Shown here piece by piece: positions 32,471 to 43,320 of a DNA stretch of 64,000 nt. The stretch comes from Porphyra umbilicalis. Lineage: Eukaryota > Rhodophyta > Bangiophyceae > Bangiales > Bangiaceae. Position numbers and translations under genes: made by a program. Positions within the stretch are counted from its first letter, which is position 1. The number at the start of each line of letters is the position of its first letter. Location of the stretch: positions 62,001 through 126,000 of the forward strand of contig KV918771.1 in the NCBI GenBank assembly GCA_002049455.2, read 5' to 3'. The notes beneath the pieces were generated by a model, which searched no databases, was not told the origin of the DNA, and was given only the letters and a program-made list of their open reading frames with translations.

Positions 32471-33501
32471 TAAGACCCCCGTCTCCCGGACTTCTGGGTT
32501 TTGACCCATGGAAGGCCAGAATGTCGGCTCGGTGTGCTCTTGGGCCAACCAAAAGAGGTATGTGGAGACAGTCAGCCCGAGTGGGCGACACGTATGCTGC
32601 ACTGGCGGTGCTTGTGAGAGGGCTTTTACAGTCAATATCCGGTCATATGCGCTCCAGTTATATGTCACGTGCTATATAACTGGGAGTATCGCGATCGACA
32701 ACTTCCGCGGGAACCATCGACAGATCTCGCTATCGTCTTCTGGAATGCAGCCCAGACAGGGGGAATTGGGAAAGCGTGACGGATTGGTCGCACACTGCAC
32801 TCATCGATGTGAACACACCGTCATCCGTCCTACCACCGATGACGCTGACAATCGTCATGGGCCCCACCGTCGCCGATCCCACCGTCATCGACTCCACCGT
32901 CATCTTCCCCACAGCGGCTGTCCAGCCACGTAGGGCGAGACTGGGTTGGATGTGGGTGAGGGAGGCCATGCCACTGAAGGCGACGGGAGTGACGCCTCGT
33001 ACGGCCGGGAGAGCGACGACTCGGACGGCGGGAGTAGTGGCGTGTCGGACGATGGAGGATGTACTCGGGCGGATGGCGGGGACAGTGCCGACTTAGACAG
33101 CGAGGGGCCTGACGGCTCGGACGGCGGGGGTCGTAATGGGTCCTACACGAAAGCGAGTGAGGACCCGTCAGACAGCAACGATGAACGATTTTTATAAACC
33201 CCTCGTCGTATCCTTCTTATTCTTTTTCTCAGAAAATAAACTGATCATATTCCAGTCTCGTTTGAAGTCTGGTGGTTGCCAGCTCGAGGATGCTCAGACT
33301 TTGCGTCGCATCGTGTCGCTGGAGGACGCGCGTGTGGAACTCGAAGCCATATCAAATCCGTAATTGTACGCCCCATCATGCGATCGACCAAGTAAAATGG
33401 TCCTTAAATCCTGCCATCATGAGCCCCAGCAGCCCCTTTCTCGGTCAAAATGGCAGCGATTGGAAGCGACACGAGAACGCCTCGCCGTGATGCGCCGTGA
33501 A
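32471..33501. other. No supported gene
   Basis: A plus-strand frame at 32946-33197 encodes an acidic Asp/Gly/Ser repeat, produced by GACGGCGGGAGT-like short repeats. No domain is seen. The right boundary is the Harbinger element terminal repeat. Confidence 0.4.
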
Positions 33502-33530
33502 AGCACACCCAACAACGTCGGCTGCGAACG
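33502..33530 (+). repeat. Left terminal inverted repeat with subterminal GCGAAC motifs
   Basis: Pairs with 43321-43347. Subterminal GCGAAC motifs follow at about 33524, 33535, 33608 and 33710. Confidence 0.85.
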
Positions 33531-34104
33531 ATCTGCGAACCGTTTAAGAGCGCAACGTGTGCGCCTATGAGTGGCCAAAAGCGTTTCGGCAGCGATATGC
33601 GCAGGCTCTGCGAACCCGCTCCGCTCGGATCCAGAGTACTTGTTCTCTTCTGTCGGCAGATCGCAGTGTATGGAAAACGGAGAAGGTGACGTTGCTGGGT
33701 TGTCGACCTGCGAACTGGAGCCTGCGAGCGGCTTTCCCGTGAGATGTCCACATTCCGACAGTCCAGTGCGACATTTAAAGCAAACAGGCCATCGATCGAC
33801 CTCGCGATTACGCTGATCTTGACCCCAATTATCAGCAAATAAGCCGGTCAAGTGAGACACGCAGCGCGATAGGCTTCAAATGGCTGAAAATTCTTGCGAT
33901 CGAGTAGACACGACGAGGTCAAACGCACAAATGTCGGAGACACGTTGGCAGCATCTCGCATCATCTCGCGGCGCTGTCGCATCTCTCGACTGACAGCAGT
34001 GATTTGTAGGTCTCTCATTGGTCCGTTCAGCCGGCAGACGTACAGCATGCGTGCAATCTGGTGGCGCTTTCGCCTCGATCGACACTGGAGCATTCTGTTC
34101 TGAA

Positions 34105-36038
34105 GCGCCTGTTAGGCGGCCGCGTGGTGTCCGCCGGTCACCGTGACGCAGGGCGGGCTCCCACGCGGCCGCCTGCGGCGGTCGGGCGGCCCGGCCTGCA
34201 AGGCTGCCGAGACGCGGCAGGGGCCACGCACGATCGCGTCCCTTGCGGAGCCGCAGAATCGTGCGATCCCCTCCGAATTTTGTGTGAGCGATCCGCATGC
34301 TCATTGGTCAGACGCACTCTCGCTGTGCACCTCCCCGGCCACACCCTCGATTGGCCGTCCACCGTGAACGGCCGACTGGGCGCCACATGTCGCGCAGGGA
34401 GCTCTGTGGCGTTTGAGCGAGGCCTGCGGGCCACGCGTGCCACGCTCGGCGTGGCCTGCAGGGCCCCTGAGCGTGACAGGAAAGAAAAGCGGCCGCCCGA
34501 TTCCCCCCGAGCGAGGGGGCGATCGAGGGCGGCCGCCTGTTTTTGGGGCGTACGGTGGGGTTGTGCCACCTGCGAGACCGTCGATAACGGCCGCGGTGGA
34601 GCCTTGCGAGCCCCTCTGTCATCGTTTTCGCAGTGGCAGGGTGGGGGCGCCACGCGTCTTCTTGAACGGTCGCTTGCGTTGGGGGCAAACTCTGTTTGTG
34701 GACCATTTGTGGGCGGGGTGGCAGCGCCGGGGGCAGTCGCACCGGGGCCGTGACCCGTTCGGCGCCGAGAGAGGAGCATTGTGCATCCGCGTGCGTGCGT
34801 GCGGCCGCCATCGTCGCCAACGGCCGCCGTTGCAGCGCGGGAGAGGAGACGTCGAGCGCGCGTGCTTTGAAGCGGCCGCCGTTGTCTTTGGCGGCCGCGT
34901 TGCATCACGGGAGGGAGGACGTGCGTGTCCGCGCGCTTTTTCGCGGCCGTCGTTGTCGTTGGCGGCCGCGGCGGCTCCGTGTGCGCGTGCGCGCTGCTCT
35001 TGGCGCCCGTCTTTCTCTGTGCCCGCCGCTGGTCACGACCATTTTTGGACGAGAATGCGGCGGAAGGCGGGCTGCCTCATCTTTTTGGCGGCCGCTCTGC
35101 GCAGAAGCGGCCGCCTTTCGCTCCCTGCCCACGAGGCGTCGGACTGTGCGAGGACCGGCCGTTGCGGCAGCATGGTTCTTCCTGCGCCGCGTCCGATCTC
35201 GAAAACGGAGCGCCGGCGCGGTCTGCGGCAGTTCTGCCGTATGTGCCGACGCACGCTGGGCGTCGGTCACGATCATCCCCTGTGCGCGCCATCCTGCCCG
35301 TGTCCTTGGGCGGCGCTCACTCGGCCCATATCAGAGGCTCCATCACGAGCATCTGGGGCCGAGGCGCCACCACCTCAAGCTGTACACCCTCCTTGCCTCG
35401 GTCCACTGCCGTCAGGACCGCCGAGCCCGCATCGTCAAGACCCGCGTCCGTCCGCGTGGCGGCCGCCGCCGACGCGGCCGCCCAGCCCATCCTGTCAAGG
35501 CCTGCGTCCCCCCGCTTGGCGGCTGCCGCCGCAGCGGCCGCCGAGCCCGCCCCGTCAAGGCCTGCGTCCCCCGGATTGGCGGCCGCCGCCGCAGCGGCCG
35601 CCGAGCCCGCTTCGTCAAGGCCTGCGTCCCCCCGATTGGCGGCTGCCGCCGCAGCGGCCGCCGAGCCCGCCCCGTCAAGGCCTGCGTCCCCCCGATTGGC
35701 GGCCTCCGCCGCAGCGGCCGCCGAGCCCCACTCGCGCATGCCAGCCGTCGCGAGGCTGGCAGCCACCGGCGAGCCCATCTTGAGCAAGCGCGCCCCGTGA
35801 CCAAGTCCGGCCGTCATCATCGGGTCTGGGGAGCCCCCCTTGTCAAGGCGCATCTGGGTCCGCCTGGCGGCCGCCCCCGGCGCGGCCGCCAAGCCCACTT
35901 CGTCAAGGTCCACCCTTTGCAACCCGGCGGCCGTCGCCCCAGCGGCCGCCGAGTCCCCGAAGCCCGCCGCGTCAAGGACCACCTGCGCCGACGTGGCCAC
36001 CTGTCGGAACATCCAGTCCGCCAAGTCTCTCGGAGCGA
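34105..36038. repeat. GCGGCCGC-rich left interior of the Harbinger element
   Basis: The octamer GCGGCCGC or a one-base variant recurs every 50-150 bp from about 34113 onward. Long frames cross this DNA in several frames, and none has a domain I recognise. It is either the 5' region and upstream exons of the SANT-like gene or a subterminal binding array. Confidence 0.6.
35401..35740 (+). repeat. 60-bp tandem repeat, about 5-6 copies
   Basis: Units begin GGC(T/G)GCCGCCGCAGCGGCCG and contain GTCAAGGCCTGCGTCCCCC, with an exact 60-bp period. Each copy holds an AGCGGCCGCC core. The period is a multiple of three, so a 20-residue repeat would be encoded if the DNA is translated. Confidence 0.9.
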
Positions 36039-36988
36039 GTGCGGCCACCAACATCACCGGTGGACGCGGGGGAAGTGCGGGAGCTGCAGGAGCTTGCCCG
36101 CAGAGCGCACAACGGGGACCGGACTGCGCAATGGCTGCTGCGGGAGGGCAGTCCGGACTGCCTGCAGGAGAGCAATTGGTGGGAGGCGCGGCGACACGGG
36201 CGGCAGCAGATGAGACAAGGTCGCCTGCCGCCTCCTCGGCCGCGGCCGGCGGGGCCGCCGATCGGGCGGCCCCCGAGGCCGCCGCCACGGCCGCAGACTG
36301 ACGCGCTGACGAAGATTTCGAGGCCCCTCCAAGCTGCAGCGTCGCAGGCCGCGGATACAACCTCGTCGCGGGGGGGTCATCTGGGCTTGGGCGAGGCCGC
36401 GGACGTGGACATGCTCTCGGCGGACCAATCGGCGCCGGCGGACGCGGTGAACGCGGCGTCGGAGACGCTACCGTCGACGCCGATGCCGGGTTTGCAGTCC
36501 GCAGCCGCGGGGCGGGCAGGCGCGGAGCACTCGAAGGGCGCTGCCCTCCCGGCGGCCGCGGTGCAGGGGTTGCAGATGTGCGCGGGGCTGAACAGGCTGT
36601 TGCTGCAGCCACCGCCATTCTCCCGGCGTCTGACGCTACACGAGGCGATGGCGGCGACGCAGAGTCCCGCGGCGCCACGTCGCCCAGCCGATCAGGTCAC
36701 GGAGCGGCCGCCTCAGCGGCCGCTTACGGGAGAGGATCTGGCAACACAGCCGGAGCCGCAGCCGCCGACGGCGGCCGCGGCGGCGGAAGCGGAGTCGGCG
36801 ATGGAGGGCGTGCACCCACCGCCGGCCCAGGCGGGGACGGACATGGAGGGGGTGCAGCGGCCGCCGGTGGGGGCGGGGACGGTGGCGGGCCCCATTCCTC
36901 CTCAGCGGCCGCTGCCACAGCCGACGCCGTCGCCGCTGGCGACAACGAGTCCCCCACCGCCAGAGGCAGAGGACGCGGCCGAGGATGA
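36039..36988 (+). CDS. Possible 5' part of the SANT-like protein
   Basis: An open frame in a different phase leads straight into the SANT-like domain. It is Pro/Ala-rich with repeated MEGV(H/Q)(P/R)PP motifs and ends with an acidic AEDAAEDEP segment, which would naturally precede the first SANT helix. A change of one reading phase near 36985-36990 is needed to join them. No strong splice pair was identified there. Weak support; listed because it is the only continuous candidate. Confidence 0.35.
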
Positions 36989-38368
36989 ACCGAGGCAGAG
37001 CGAGTTGCTCTCTGCCAGGCCTGGTTGGCGGTGGCGCAAGACCCGGTGGTCGGTACCGACCAGAGCCGAGCAACTTTTGCCGCTGCAATCGTCAACGGGT
37101 ACAAGTCCCATTGCCCGATGGGCCCTGGACGCAGGGCGCGCACGGACACCGCCATCGACCGCGAACTGCGCTATTCAGTTTTCAAGAACGTTCAACGCTT
37201 TTCATCCTCTATGGTGGCCGTCGGGCGTCGCCAGATGACGGGCAATTTGACCGACGAGGACCTGATACGAATGGCCACCGCGCACTTTGACGCCGAGAAC
37301 CTGCATGAGGCCGTGCAAGCGGACGACAACGAAGAGGACGAGCCGGTCTTGGCGGTGAAGAAGGGCGGCACGAGAGGAGCCGATTGGGTCAAGTGTTGGA
37401 CGGTCATGCGCAAGTTGGACAAGTTCAGCGGCGCGTCGGGGGCGGCCGCCACGGATGCCGCCGCTCGCGACCGCCGTCCTGTGCCAGACGGGAGCGTCGA
37501 GGACATTTCGGACGACGACTCGAGCACCACGGTCGGTAGGCGGCGCGGCCTCTGCCAAGAGCGGCCCATCGGTACGAAGGCCGCCAAAGCGGCGGCCTCG
37601 ACTGACATTGCTATCCAAAGGGAGGCCGCCACGACGGCGGCCGCCCTCAAGTCCTTATCTGAGACGGCCATCGAGCGCGCCGACATTGACTTTCAAAAGG
37701 CCAAGGACGTGCGTGAGACGGGTGAGGCGGAGCAGTGGCGCAAGAACGAGATGGAGCGGCGGCTTCTGCTCTCCAACGCCAGACTGCGCAAGGCCAAGGC
37801 CGCGGAGGCACGGGTCGCTTACCGCTCGACAACAACTGCGCCGTCTATGTCGGGCGCCGCATCGCCAGCATCTGCAGTTTCTCCAAGTGGTGGTGCGGCC
37901 GCGTCTCCCGGGTCTGGTGGAGCGCCCGGTACTCCTGGCGGCGTGGCTGTGAACGGCGGCGAAGCGGCAGCGTTGGCGCCGGCCGCTGACCACACAGTCG
38001 GGTCGTTGAGGTCTGGCGCGGCCGCGAGTGCGGCCACATTGCCTCCGTCCTCATCTTCTCCGAGTGGCGGCGTCGACGCGTCGCCGCGTACCGTCGCATC
38101 ACCGGCCGCGGCCGCAAGCGCGGCCGTTGCCCGCCGCGCTGCGGCCTCGGCCGGTATCGGCTCGGTCAAGCGGAGGAAGGGGCGAGGCTGGAACTCGTTG
38201 CAGACCAAGCAGGCCCGCTTCACGGCGGCCAGGAACACCGTATCGGGTCCAAGCCGTTCCATGACGCCGTGGCCGCATAATGCGGCCGCTGTCGAATCGG
38301 GCGACGACGAGGAGGACGCTGCCTGTGGTACCAGTGGTAGCGATCGCGCGGATGTTGACTTGGCTTGA
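36989..38368 (+). CDS. Harbinger-associated SANT/trihelix (NAM-like) protein, 3' part
   Basis: From 36989 the frame opens with TEAERVALCQAWLAVAQDPV and GTDQS, the first helix of the Myb/SANT-like domain found in the second ORF of plant PIF/Harbinger elements. The second and third helices follow (a TGNLTDEDLIRMATAHF segment, then ADWVKCWTVMRKLDKF). Downstream are an acidic linker, the diagnostic RPIGTKAAKAAA motif of NAM-associated proteins, and a long charged coiled coil (about ERADIDFQKAKDVRETGEAE). A Gly/Ala/Ser-rich tail carries a basic KRRKGRGW patch. The protein should bind element ends and help import or position the transposase. No ATG opens this frame. The frame at 36039-36990, Pro-rich and in another phase, may be the 5' part joined by a short intron or split by a one-base shift. 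Confidence 0.7.
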   Translation, partial: TEAERVALCQAWLAVAQDPVVGTDQSRATFAAAIVNGYKSHCPMGPGRRARTDTAIDRELRYSVFKNVQRFSSSMVAVGRRQMTGNLTDEDLIRMATAHFDAENLHEAVQADDNEEDEPVLAVKKGGTRGADWVKCWTVMRKLDKFSGASGAAATDAAARDRRPVPDGSVEDISDDDSSTTVGRRRGLCQERPIGTKAAKAAASTDIAIQREAATTAAALKSLSETAIERADIDFQKAKDVRETGEAEQWRKNEMERRLLLSNARLRKAKAAEARVAYRSTTTAPSMSGAASPASAVSPSGGAAASPGSGGAPGTPGGVAVNGGEAAALAPAADHTVGSLRSGAAASAATLPPSSSSPSGGVDASPRTVASPAAAASAAVARRAAASAGIGSVKRRKGRGWNSLQTKQARFTAARNTVSGPSRSMTPWPHNAAAVESGDDEEDAACGTSGSDRADVDLA

Positions 38369-38613
38369 GTTGTATCTCTGTTCATATTTGTGACGGTGGG
38401 GTCTCTGCGCGTGTAGAGTGCTCGACTACTGCATCGACTATTGTACGACAATCATACACGTTTTTTTTTTCCCCTTCGCCGGGGTTTTTGTTCCTACACA
38501 CCGACTCTGTCCGACCCAGCGACTCCGTCCGAGAAGCGAGCACGGCAAAATCCTCTTACTTGTACACCAGTCATGCTGCAGCTTGAAAGTATAAGCCACT
38601 CGCGGACATCCGC

Positions 38614-41600
38614 CTACGCCATACAGAGCGGCGGCCTCGTCCGTCTTCCTAGATAGAACGGAGGCCGCCCACGAGTCTTTCCTATCCCGGGTCGGCGTGG
38701 TGGCGTCCGCCGACGTGCCAATGTGTGAGGAAAAAAAAAAGCCATGATGGCAAAAAAAAACCGTTGAACGATACAGATACGGCTCCAAAAGGGACCCGCG
38801 ATCAACAAAGATATGGGCCGCCAGGTCGTCGCGGAGACAGAAAAACTCTGCTCTATCCGTGGCGGTCTGGCGCGCCCGGAACTGGAACAGAAAAGAACCC
38901 GGCGGGGGGTCCGCGCCGCCCAAAACCACGGGAGCTTGCGGCAAGGCCGCCAAACGGGGAGCTGCGGCCGCCGCGGCGGCCGCATCAGCGGCCGGTCCTG
39001 CGGCTGTGGAGCCACCTCCCGCAACCGCGCGCGGACCGACAAGGCCGGCGGCCGCGGCGGCGGCGCCCGCACCACCAGCTGCATCTCCTCGACGCGCGCC
39101 CGCTGGCGAGTGGCCACCAGCGGCGGCCGCCGAGCCACCAAAGTTGGCGGCCGCGGCGGCAGCGCCCGCACCACCAGCTTCCTCCCCGCCACGCACGCCC
39201 GCCGGCCAGTGGCCGCTGGCGGCGGCCGCCGAGCCACCAAAGTTGGCGGCCGCGACGGCGGCGCCCGCACCACCAGCTCCCTCCCCGCCACGCACGCCCG
39301 CCGGCAAGTGGCCGCTGGCGGCGGCCTCCGAGCCACCAAAGTTGGCGGCCGCGGCGAAGGCGGCCTCACCACCAGCTCCGTCTCCTGCACGCACGCCCGC
39401 TGGCGGGTCGCCGCCAGCGGCGGCCGCCGAGCCACTAAAGCCGGCGGCCGCGGCGGCGGCGCCCGCACCACCAGCTCTGTCCCCTCCACAGACGCCCGCT
39501 GGCGGGTCGCCGCCAGCGGCGGCCGCCGAGCCACCAAAGTCGGCGGCCGCGGCGGCGGCGCTCGCACGACCAGCTCCCTCGCCGCCACGCACGCCCGCCG
39601 GTAAGTGGCCGCCAGCGGCGGCCACCGAGCCACCAAAGCCGACGGCCGCGGCGGCGGCGCCCGCTCCACCAGCTTTGTCTCCTCCACGCACGCCCGCTGC
39701 CGGGTCGCCGCCAGCGGCGGTTGCCGAGCCACCAAAGTCGGCGGCCGCGGAGGCGGCGCCCGCACCACCAGCTCCGTCTCTTCCACGCAGCGCGCTGGCG
39801 AGTCCCCGCCAGCGGCGGCCGCCGAGCCACCAAAGTCGGCGGCCGCGGCGGCGGTGCCCGCACCACGAGCTGCATCTCCTGAACGCACGCTCGCTGGGGA
39901 GTGGCCGCCAGCGGCGGCCGCCGAGCCACCAAAATTGGCGGCCGCGGCGGCCTCGCCCGCACCAAGAGCTGCATCTCCTGAACGCACGCCCGCTGGCGGG
40001 TCGCCGCCAGCGGCGGCCGCCGAGCCACGAAAGTTGCCGGCCGAAGCGGCAGCGCCCTCACCATCAACACCCCCGCCGCCCCCCCCGCATGATGGCGAGT
40101 AGCATTCGGCGGCGGCCGCCGCGCCACCAAAGTTGGCGGCCGCGGCGGCAGCGCCCGCTCCACCAGCTCCGTCTCCTCCACGCACGCCCGCTTGCGAGTC
40201 GCCGCCAGCGGCGGCCGCCGAGCCACCAAAGTTGGCGGCCGCGGCGGCGGCTCCCGCACCACCAGCTCCGTGTCCTCCACGCACGCCCGCTGGCGGGTCG
40301 CCGCCAGCGGCGGCCGCCGAGCCACCAAAGTCGGCGGCCGCGGCGGCGGCGCCCGCACCACCAGCTCCGTCTCCTCCACGCACGCCCGCTGGCGAGTCGC
40401 CATCAGAAGCGACCGCCGAGCCAGGAAAGGTGGCGGCCGCAGCGGCGGCGCCCGCACCATCAACACCCCCGCCGCCCCACCCGCATGATGGAGAGTAGCC
40501 TCCGGCGGCTGCCGCCGAGCCACCAAAGCCGGTGGCCGCGGCGGCGGCGCCCTCTCCACCAGTTCCGTCTCCTCCACGCACGCCCGCTGGCGAGTCGTTG
40601 CCGGCGGCGGCCGCCGAGCCACCAAAGTCGGCGGCCGCGGCGGCGGCGCCCGCACCACCAGCTCCGTCTCCTCCACGCCCGCCCGCCGGCGATTGGCCGC
40701 CAGCGGCGGCCGCCGAGCCACCAAAGTCGGCGGCCGCGGCGGCGGCGCCCGCACCACCAGTTCCTTCTCCGCCACGCACGCCCGCTGGCGAGCCACCGCC
40801 GGCTGCCGCCGCCGGACCAACCAGACCGGAGGCCGCGGTGGTGGTGCCCGCACCATTAGCTGCTCCGCCACCGCTGATGCCCGCTGGCGATCGGTCGCCG
40901 GCGGCCGCCGCCGCGGCGCCAAGGCCGGCGTCCGCCGATTCGACATCGCCGGCGGCCGCCGCACCTGTTCCCGTATTGCCAGCCCAGCCGACGTCGCCTG
41001 CGCAAACGGCATGGCCATCGTCGGCGGCGGCCGCAGGTTCCCCATCCCTTGCGGCCGCCGCCGCTGCCATACGCTCATGATCGACATACCGGCCACGCCT
41101 CTGCTCAACGACCATGTTCTGCACAATGGCGGCCGCCTTGCAGGCAAGCATCATCTGCTCTACAGAGCCAAATCGGCCAGGGTGTAGAAGAATGTGGAAT
41201 CTCGCGGTCATAACCCCGTAGAGCCGCTCGACATCCTTGCGCAGCGCTTCCTGGAGCCGGTTGAAACATTTTTCTGCGGGTGTGATGGGGTTGGGGTACG
41301 GAGAAACAAAAAATGGATACTTGGGATAAACACCGTCAGTAAGAAAATACAACAAACGACGTGAGCGACCATTAACACAGAAAGAGAAAGACTTCGGTGG
41401 CCACACACCCTCCACCACATCACAACGGTGAGATGCGTAACACGTTGAGGTCATTGAGGCTCCCCGGCGCCCCGATAAAGACCAGATGTAAAGGTCCTCA
41501 TCACAAACCGTCTCCATGACAATGGAGCGCCGCTTCTTGCGGTTCTGATACTGCCCAGCAAGCCCCTTTGGGCACGCGGCCCAGTCCCAGTGCGAGCAAT

Positions 41601-42246
41601 CGAGGCTGCCGATGCATCCCGGCATGCCCCGTGCTGCGTTGCGCTCCAGCATGCGCTTGACCTCCTCGTCTTTAGGAGGCCGCAGGTAGACGGGCTCCCA
41701 CTTCTCAACAGTCAACTCAATCAGCTTCTTCGTGGCCACCTCAATTGTAGACTTGGACAGCCGGACATACTCATCCGCACGATCATACGACTCCCCGTAC
41801 GCGAGGACACGGAAGGCGGCCACCAGCTTCTGCAGAGCATAAGCTTGTGGCCGCCCCGTCGCATTGATGCTCTGCCGCCAAAATGGCCGGTCTCGGATGG
41901 CCTCATAAATGCGCATAAAAACAGACCGTGGCACACGGAAGCGACGCTCAAACGTTTCTTCTCCATACACAGGCGGCTGCCCATCCACACCAAAATAATC
42001 CCGCATGATGCCGCGCATACCCTGGTCGAAATCACGTGGCCGGTTGGGACGCCACCCGGCCACAGACCCGACAAAACGCCGTCTGCGCGCTCGCTGCGCC
42101 GCATTCCTGCGATGACGGCGCATCAGGAACAGAGATCGCGCTCCGATGACGGCCGCAAGCAGCTCGTCCGCGGAGCCCTCCGACTGCCCGCGACCGTCAT
42201 CGCTCGACGACCCAGACCCATCATCAGTAGACGCGTCCATCTCCAT
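38614..42246 (-). CDS. Harbinger (plant transposon type) transposase with giant repetitive C-terminus
   Basis: The 1210-residue frame starts at an ATG. Residues about 60-390 form a complete plant-type PIF/Harbinger transposase. Its catalytic acids are D216 in GCIGSLDCSHWDW, D304 in YFLTDGVYPKYPF and E340 in RKDVERLYGVMTARF; the N-terminus is acidic, then Arg-rich. After a VDHERMAAAAAA linker the remaining ~800 residues are tandem 33-residue units of the type AADFGGSAAAAGGDSPAGVR, encoded by 99-bp DNA repeats. Within the array, near 39790, one unit lacks a base relative to its neighbours, so the last units are read in another phase (Arg/Pro-rich) to the stop. In the original phase the frame would continue to 38438. 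Known Harbinger transposases are near 400 residues, so the extension is extraordinary. Whether it is translated or is a non-coding array fused by chance is open. Confidence 0.8.
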   Translation of the reverse strand: MEMDASTDDGSGSSSDDGRGQSEGSADELLAAVIGARSLFLMRRHRRNAAQRARRRRFVGSVAGWRPNRPRDFDQGMRGIMRDYFGVDGQPPVYGEETFERRFRVPRSVFMRIYEAIRDRPFWRQSINATGRPQAYALQKLVAAFRVLAYGESYDRADEYVRLSKSTIEVATKKLIELTVEKWEPVYLRPPKDEEVKRMLERNAARGMPGCIGSLDCSHWDWAACPKGLAGQYQNRKKRRSIVMETVCDEDLYIWSLSGRRGASMTSTCYASHRCDVVEGVWPPKSFSFCVNGRSRRLLYFLTDGVYPKYPFFVSPYPNPITPAEKCFNRLQEALRKDVERLYGVMTARFHILLHPGRFGSVEQMMLACKAAAIVQNMVVEQRRGRYVDHERMAAAAAARDGEPAAAADDGHAVCAGDVGWAGNTGTGAAAAGDVESADAGLGAAAAAAGDRSPAGISGGGAANGAGTTTAASGLVGPAAAAGGGSPAGVRGGEGTGGAGAAAAAADFGGSAAAAGGQSPAGGRGGDGAGGAGAAAAAADFGGSAAAAGNDSPAGVRGGDGTGGEGAAAAATGFGGSAAAAGGYSPSCGWGGGGVDGAGAAAAAATFPGSAVASDGDSPAGVRGGDGAGGAGAAAAAADFGGSAAAAGGDPPAGVRGGHGAGGAGAAAAAANFGGSAAAAGGDSQAGVRGGDGAGGAGAAAAAANFGGAAAAAECYSPSCGGGGGGVDGEGAAASAGNFRGSAAAAGGDPPAGVRSGDAALGAGEAAAAANFGGSAAAAGGHSPASVRSGDAARGAGTAAAAADFGGSAAAAGGDSPARCVEETELVVRAPPPRPPTLVARQPPLAATRQRACVEETKLVERAPPPRPSALVARWPPLAATYRRACVAARELVVRAPPPRPPTLVARRPPLAATRQRASVEGTELVVRAPPPRPPALVARRPPLAATRQRACVQETELVVRPPSPRPPTLVARRPPPAATCRRACVAGRELVVRAPPSRPPTLVARRPPPAATGRRACVAGRKLVVRALPPRPPTLVARRPPLVATRQRARVEEMQLVVRAPPPRPPALSVRARLREVAPQPQDRPLMRPPRRPQLPVWRPCRKLPWFWAARTPRRVLFCSSSGRARPPRIEQSFSVSATTWRPISLLIAGPFWSRICIVQRFFFAIMAFFFPHTLARRRTPPRRPGIGKTRGRPPFYLGRRTRPPLCMA
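38990..40965 (-). repeat. 99-bp tandem array, about 20 units, two GCGGCCGC sites per unit
   Basis: The landmark GAGCCACCAAAG recurs at 39132, 39231, 39330 and 39429 and so on, at an exact 99-bp period. Each unit typically contains GGCGGCCGCCGAGCC and GGCGGCCGCGGCGG, that is, two NotI-type octamers. The period is divisible by three, so the array stays in frame with the transposase. Units differ at scattered positions. Some carry a variant with CATCAACACCCCCGCCGCCC instead of the usual segment. Confidence 0.9.
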
Positions 42247-42279
42247 CAACCAGTGCAGCCGACGTCACGAGAGCTAGAG

Positions 42280-42350
42280 CGTCCGCAGAAGCGGCCGCAA
42301 AGGCGGCCGTCAACACGGCCGCTCACGGCCGCTTACGGCCGCTGCGCCGG
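42280..42350. repeat. Clustered GGCCGC motifs upstream of the transposase
   Basis: Within 70 bp there are six GGCCG(C/T) motifs, including AAGCGGCCGCAAAGGCGGCC and ACGGCCGCTCACGGCCGC. They lie 35-100 bp before the transposase ATG, so they may be transposase binding sites or promoter elements. Confidence 0.6.
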
Positions 42351-43320
42351 CGAAGGAGACGGGCAGAATGGGGAAACGGGATGGACCACGCCGACGACGG
42401 CGGTGCCGCAATCGCGCTGCCCCCGACGACGATGGTGTGATCGACGTGCCGCTGGTGGCGGCCGCACCGCTCCGATCTGTTGCTCCGCGCCCCCCCCCCC
42501 ATAGATAGCGCGATTGGCAGGTCCCGGGCGGCCGCGTGACCAATAATGTTGGCTGCGCGGCGCTGCCTGAAACCCCCATGCACGGCCCAGTCCCGCGGGT
42601 GCGGCTGCGCGCGGACAGGCACATGCCGGCCACACAATGTTGCGCTGCGCGGAACCCCCCCCCGATTGGCTCCCAGCGCAGGTGGGTGGCACCAGCAGCG
42701 CGTCAACTGGGGGCCACCCCGCCAAAGAATTCCGCAGGACGACCGCATTGGGGACGCGCGCCAACCCATGCGACAGTGCCTCTAGGCGGCCCCCCCCCCC
42801 TAATCAAACCGTTCAGCCGTGGGGGGGCCGACCCAGAATCGCGCGTGGCGGCGGATGTCCACCAGGAAAAAACGGTGTCCCGCCGGCCCCCCCCCACACA
42901 GGGCCCGGCAATGAGCGCCGTCTGCGCCTCGAACGGAATCTGCAGCCACTCGCGACCGCATGCTCATGAATATCAGATCTCGAGAGGCCTGTGCGATCGT
43001 CAACGCAACGTGTGTTTGTCTGCGATCGTCCCGATTTGGGTGTTTGACCCCCGTTTAGACACAATTGTAGACAGATTCGGTTCGCAAAACGTTCGGAAAT
43101 GCACAAACGTCTGCCCAAACGCCAGTGGTATGGTCGGCCGATGGAAAAATGCGAACCTCCTGCGAACCAGCGCCATATTATCCAGTTGGACTTATATCAG
43201 GCCCACCAGTAGCTCGGTTCGCAGATCTGGTTCGCGACGTTGGTGGGATGATCTGTTTTCCCATACCTCTGCCCATAACTGGCAAATATGCCACGTTTAA
43301 CGAATAATACGCAAAAGCGG
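42351..43320. other. Right interior of the Harbinger element, no gene
   Basis: No open frame shows a domain. GCGAAC/GTTCGC motifs occur near 43080, 43151, 43162, 43217, 43230 and 43320, mirroring the left end. Several C runs near 42655, 42793 and 42890 break up short frames. Confidence 0.6.

Noticed and set aside
35317..36678. 453-codon minus-strand frame inside the Harbinger element
   Set aside because: It is an Ala/Gly reading of the 60-bp tandem units and GCGGCCGC-rich DNA, opposite the better supported SANT-like gene direction.
38859..40859. 666-codon plus-strand Ala/Pro frame
   Set aside because: It is the antisense reading of the 99-bp repeat array, whose in-frame partner on the minus strand joins a real transposase domain.
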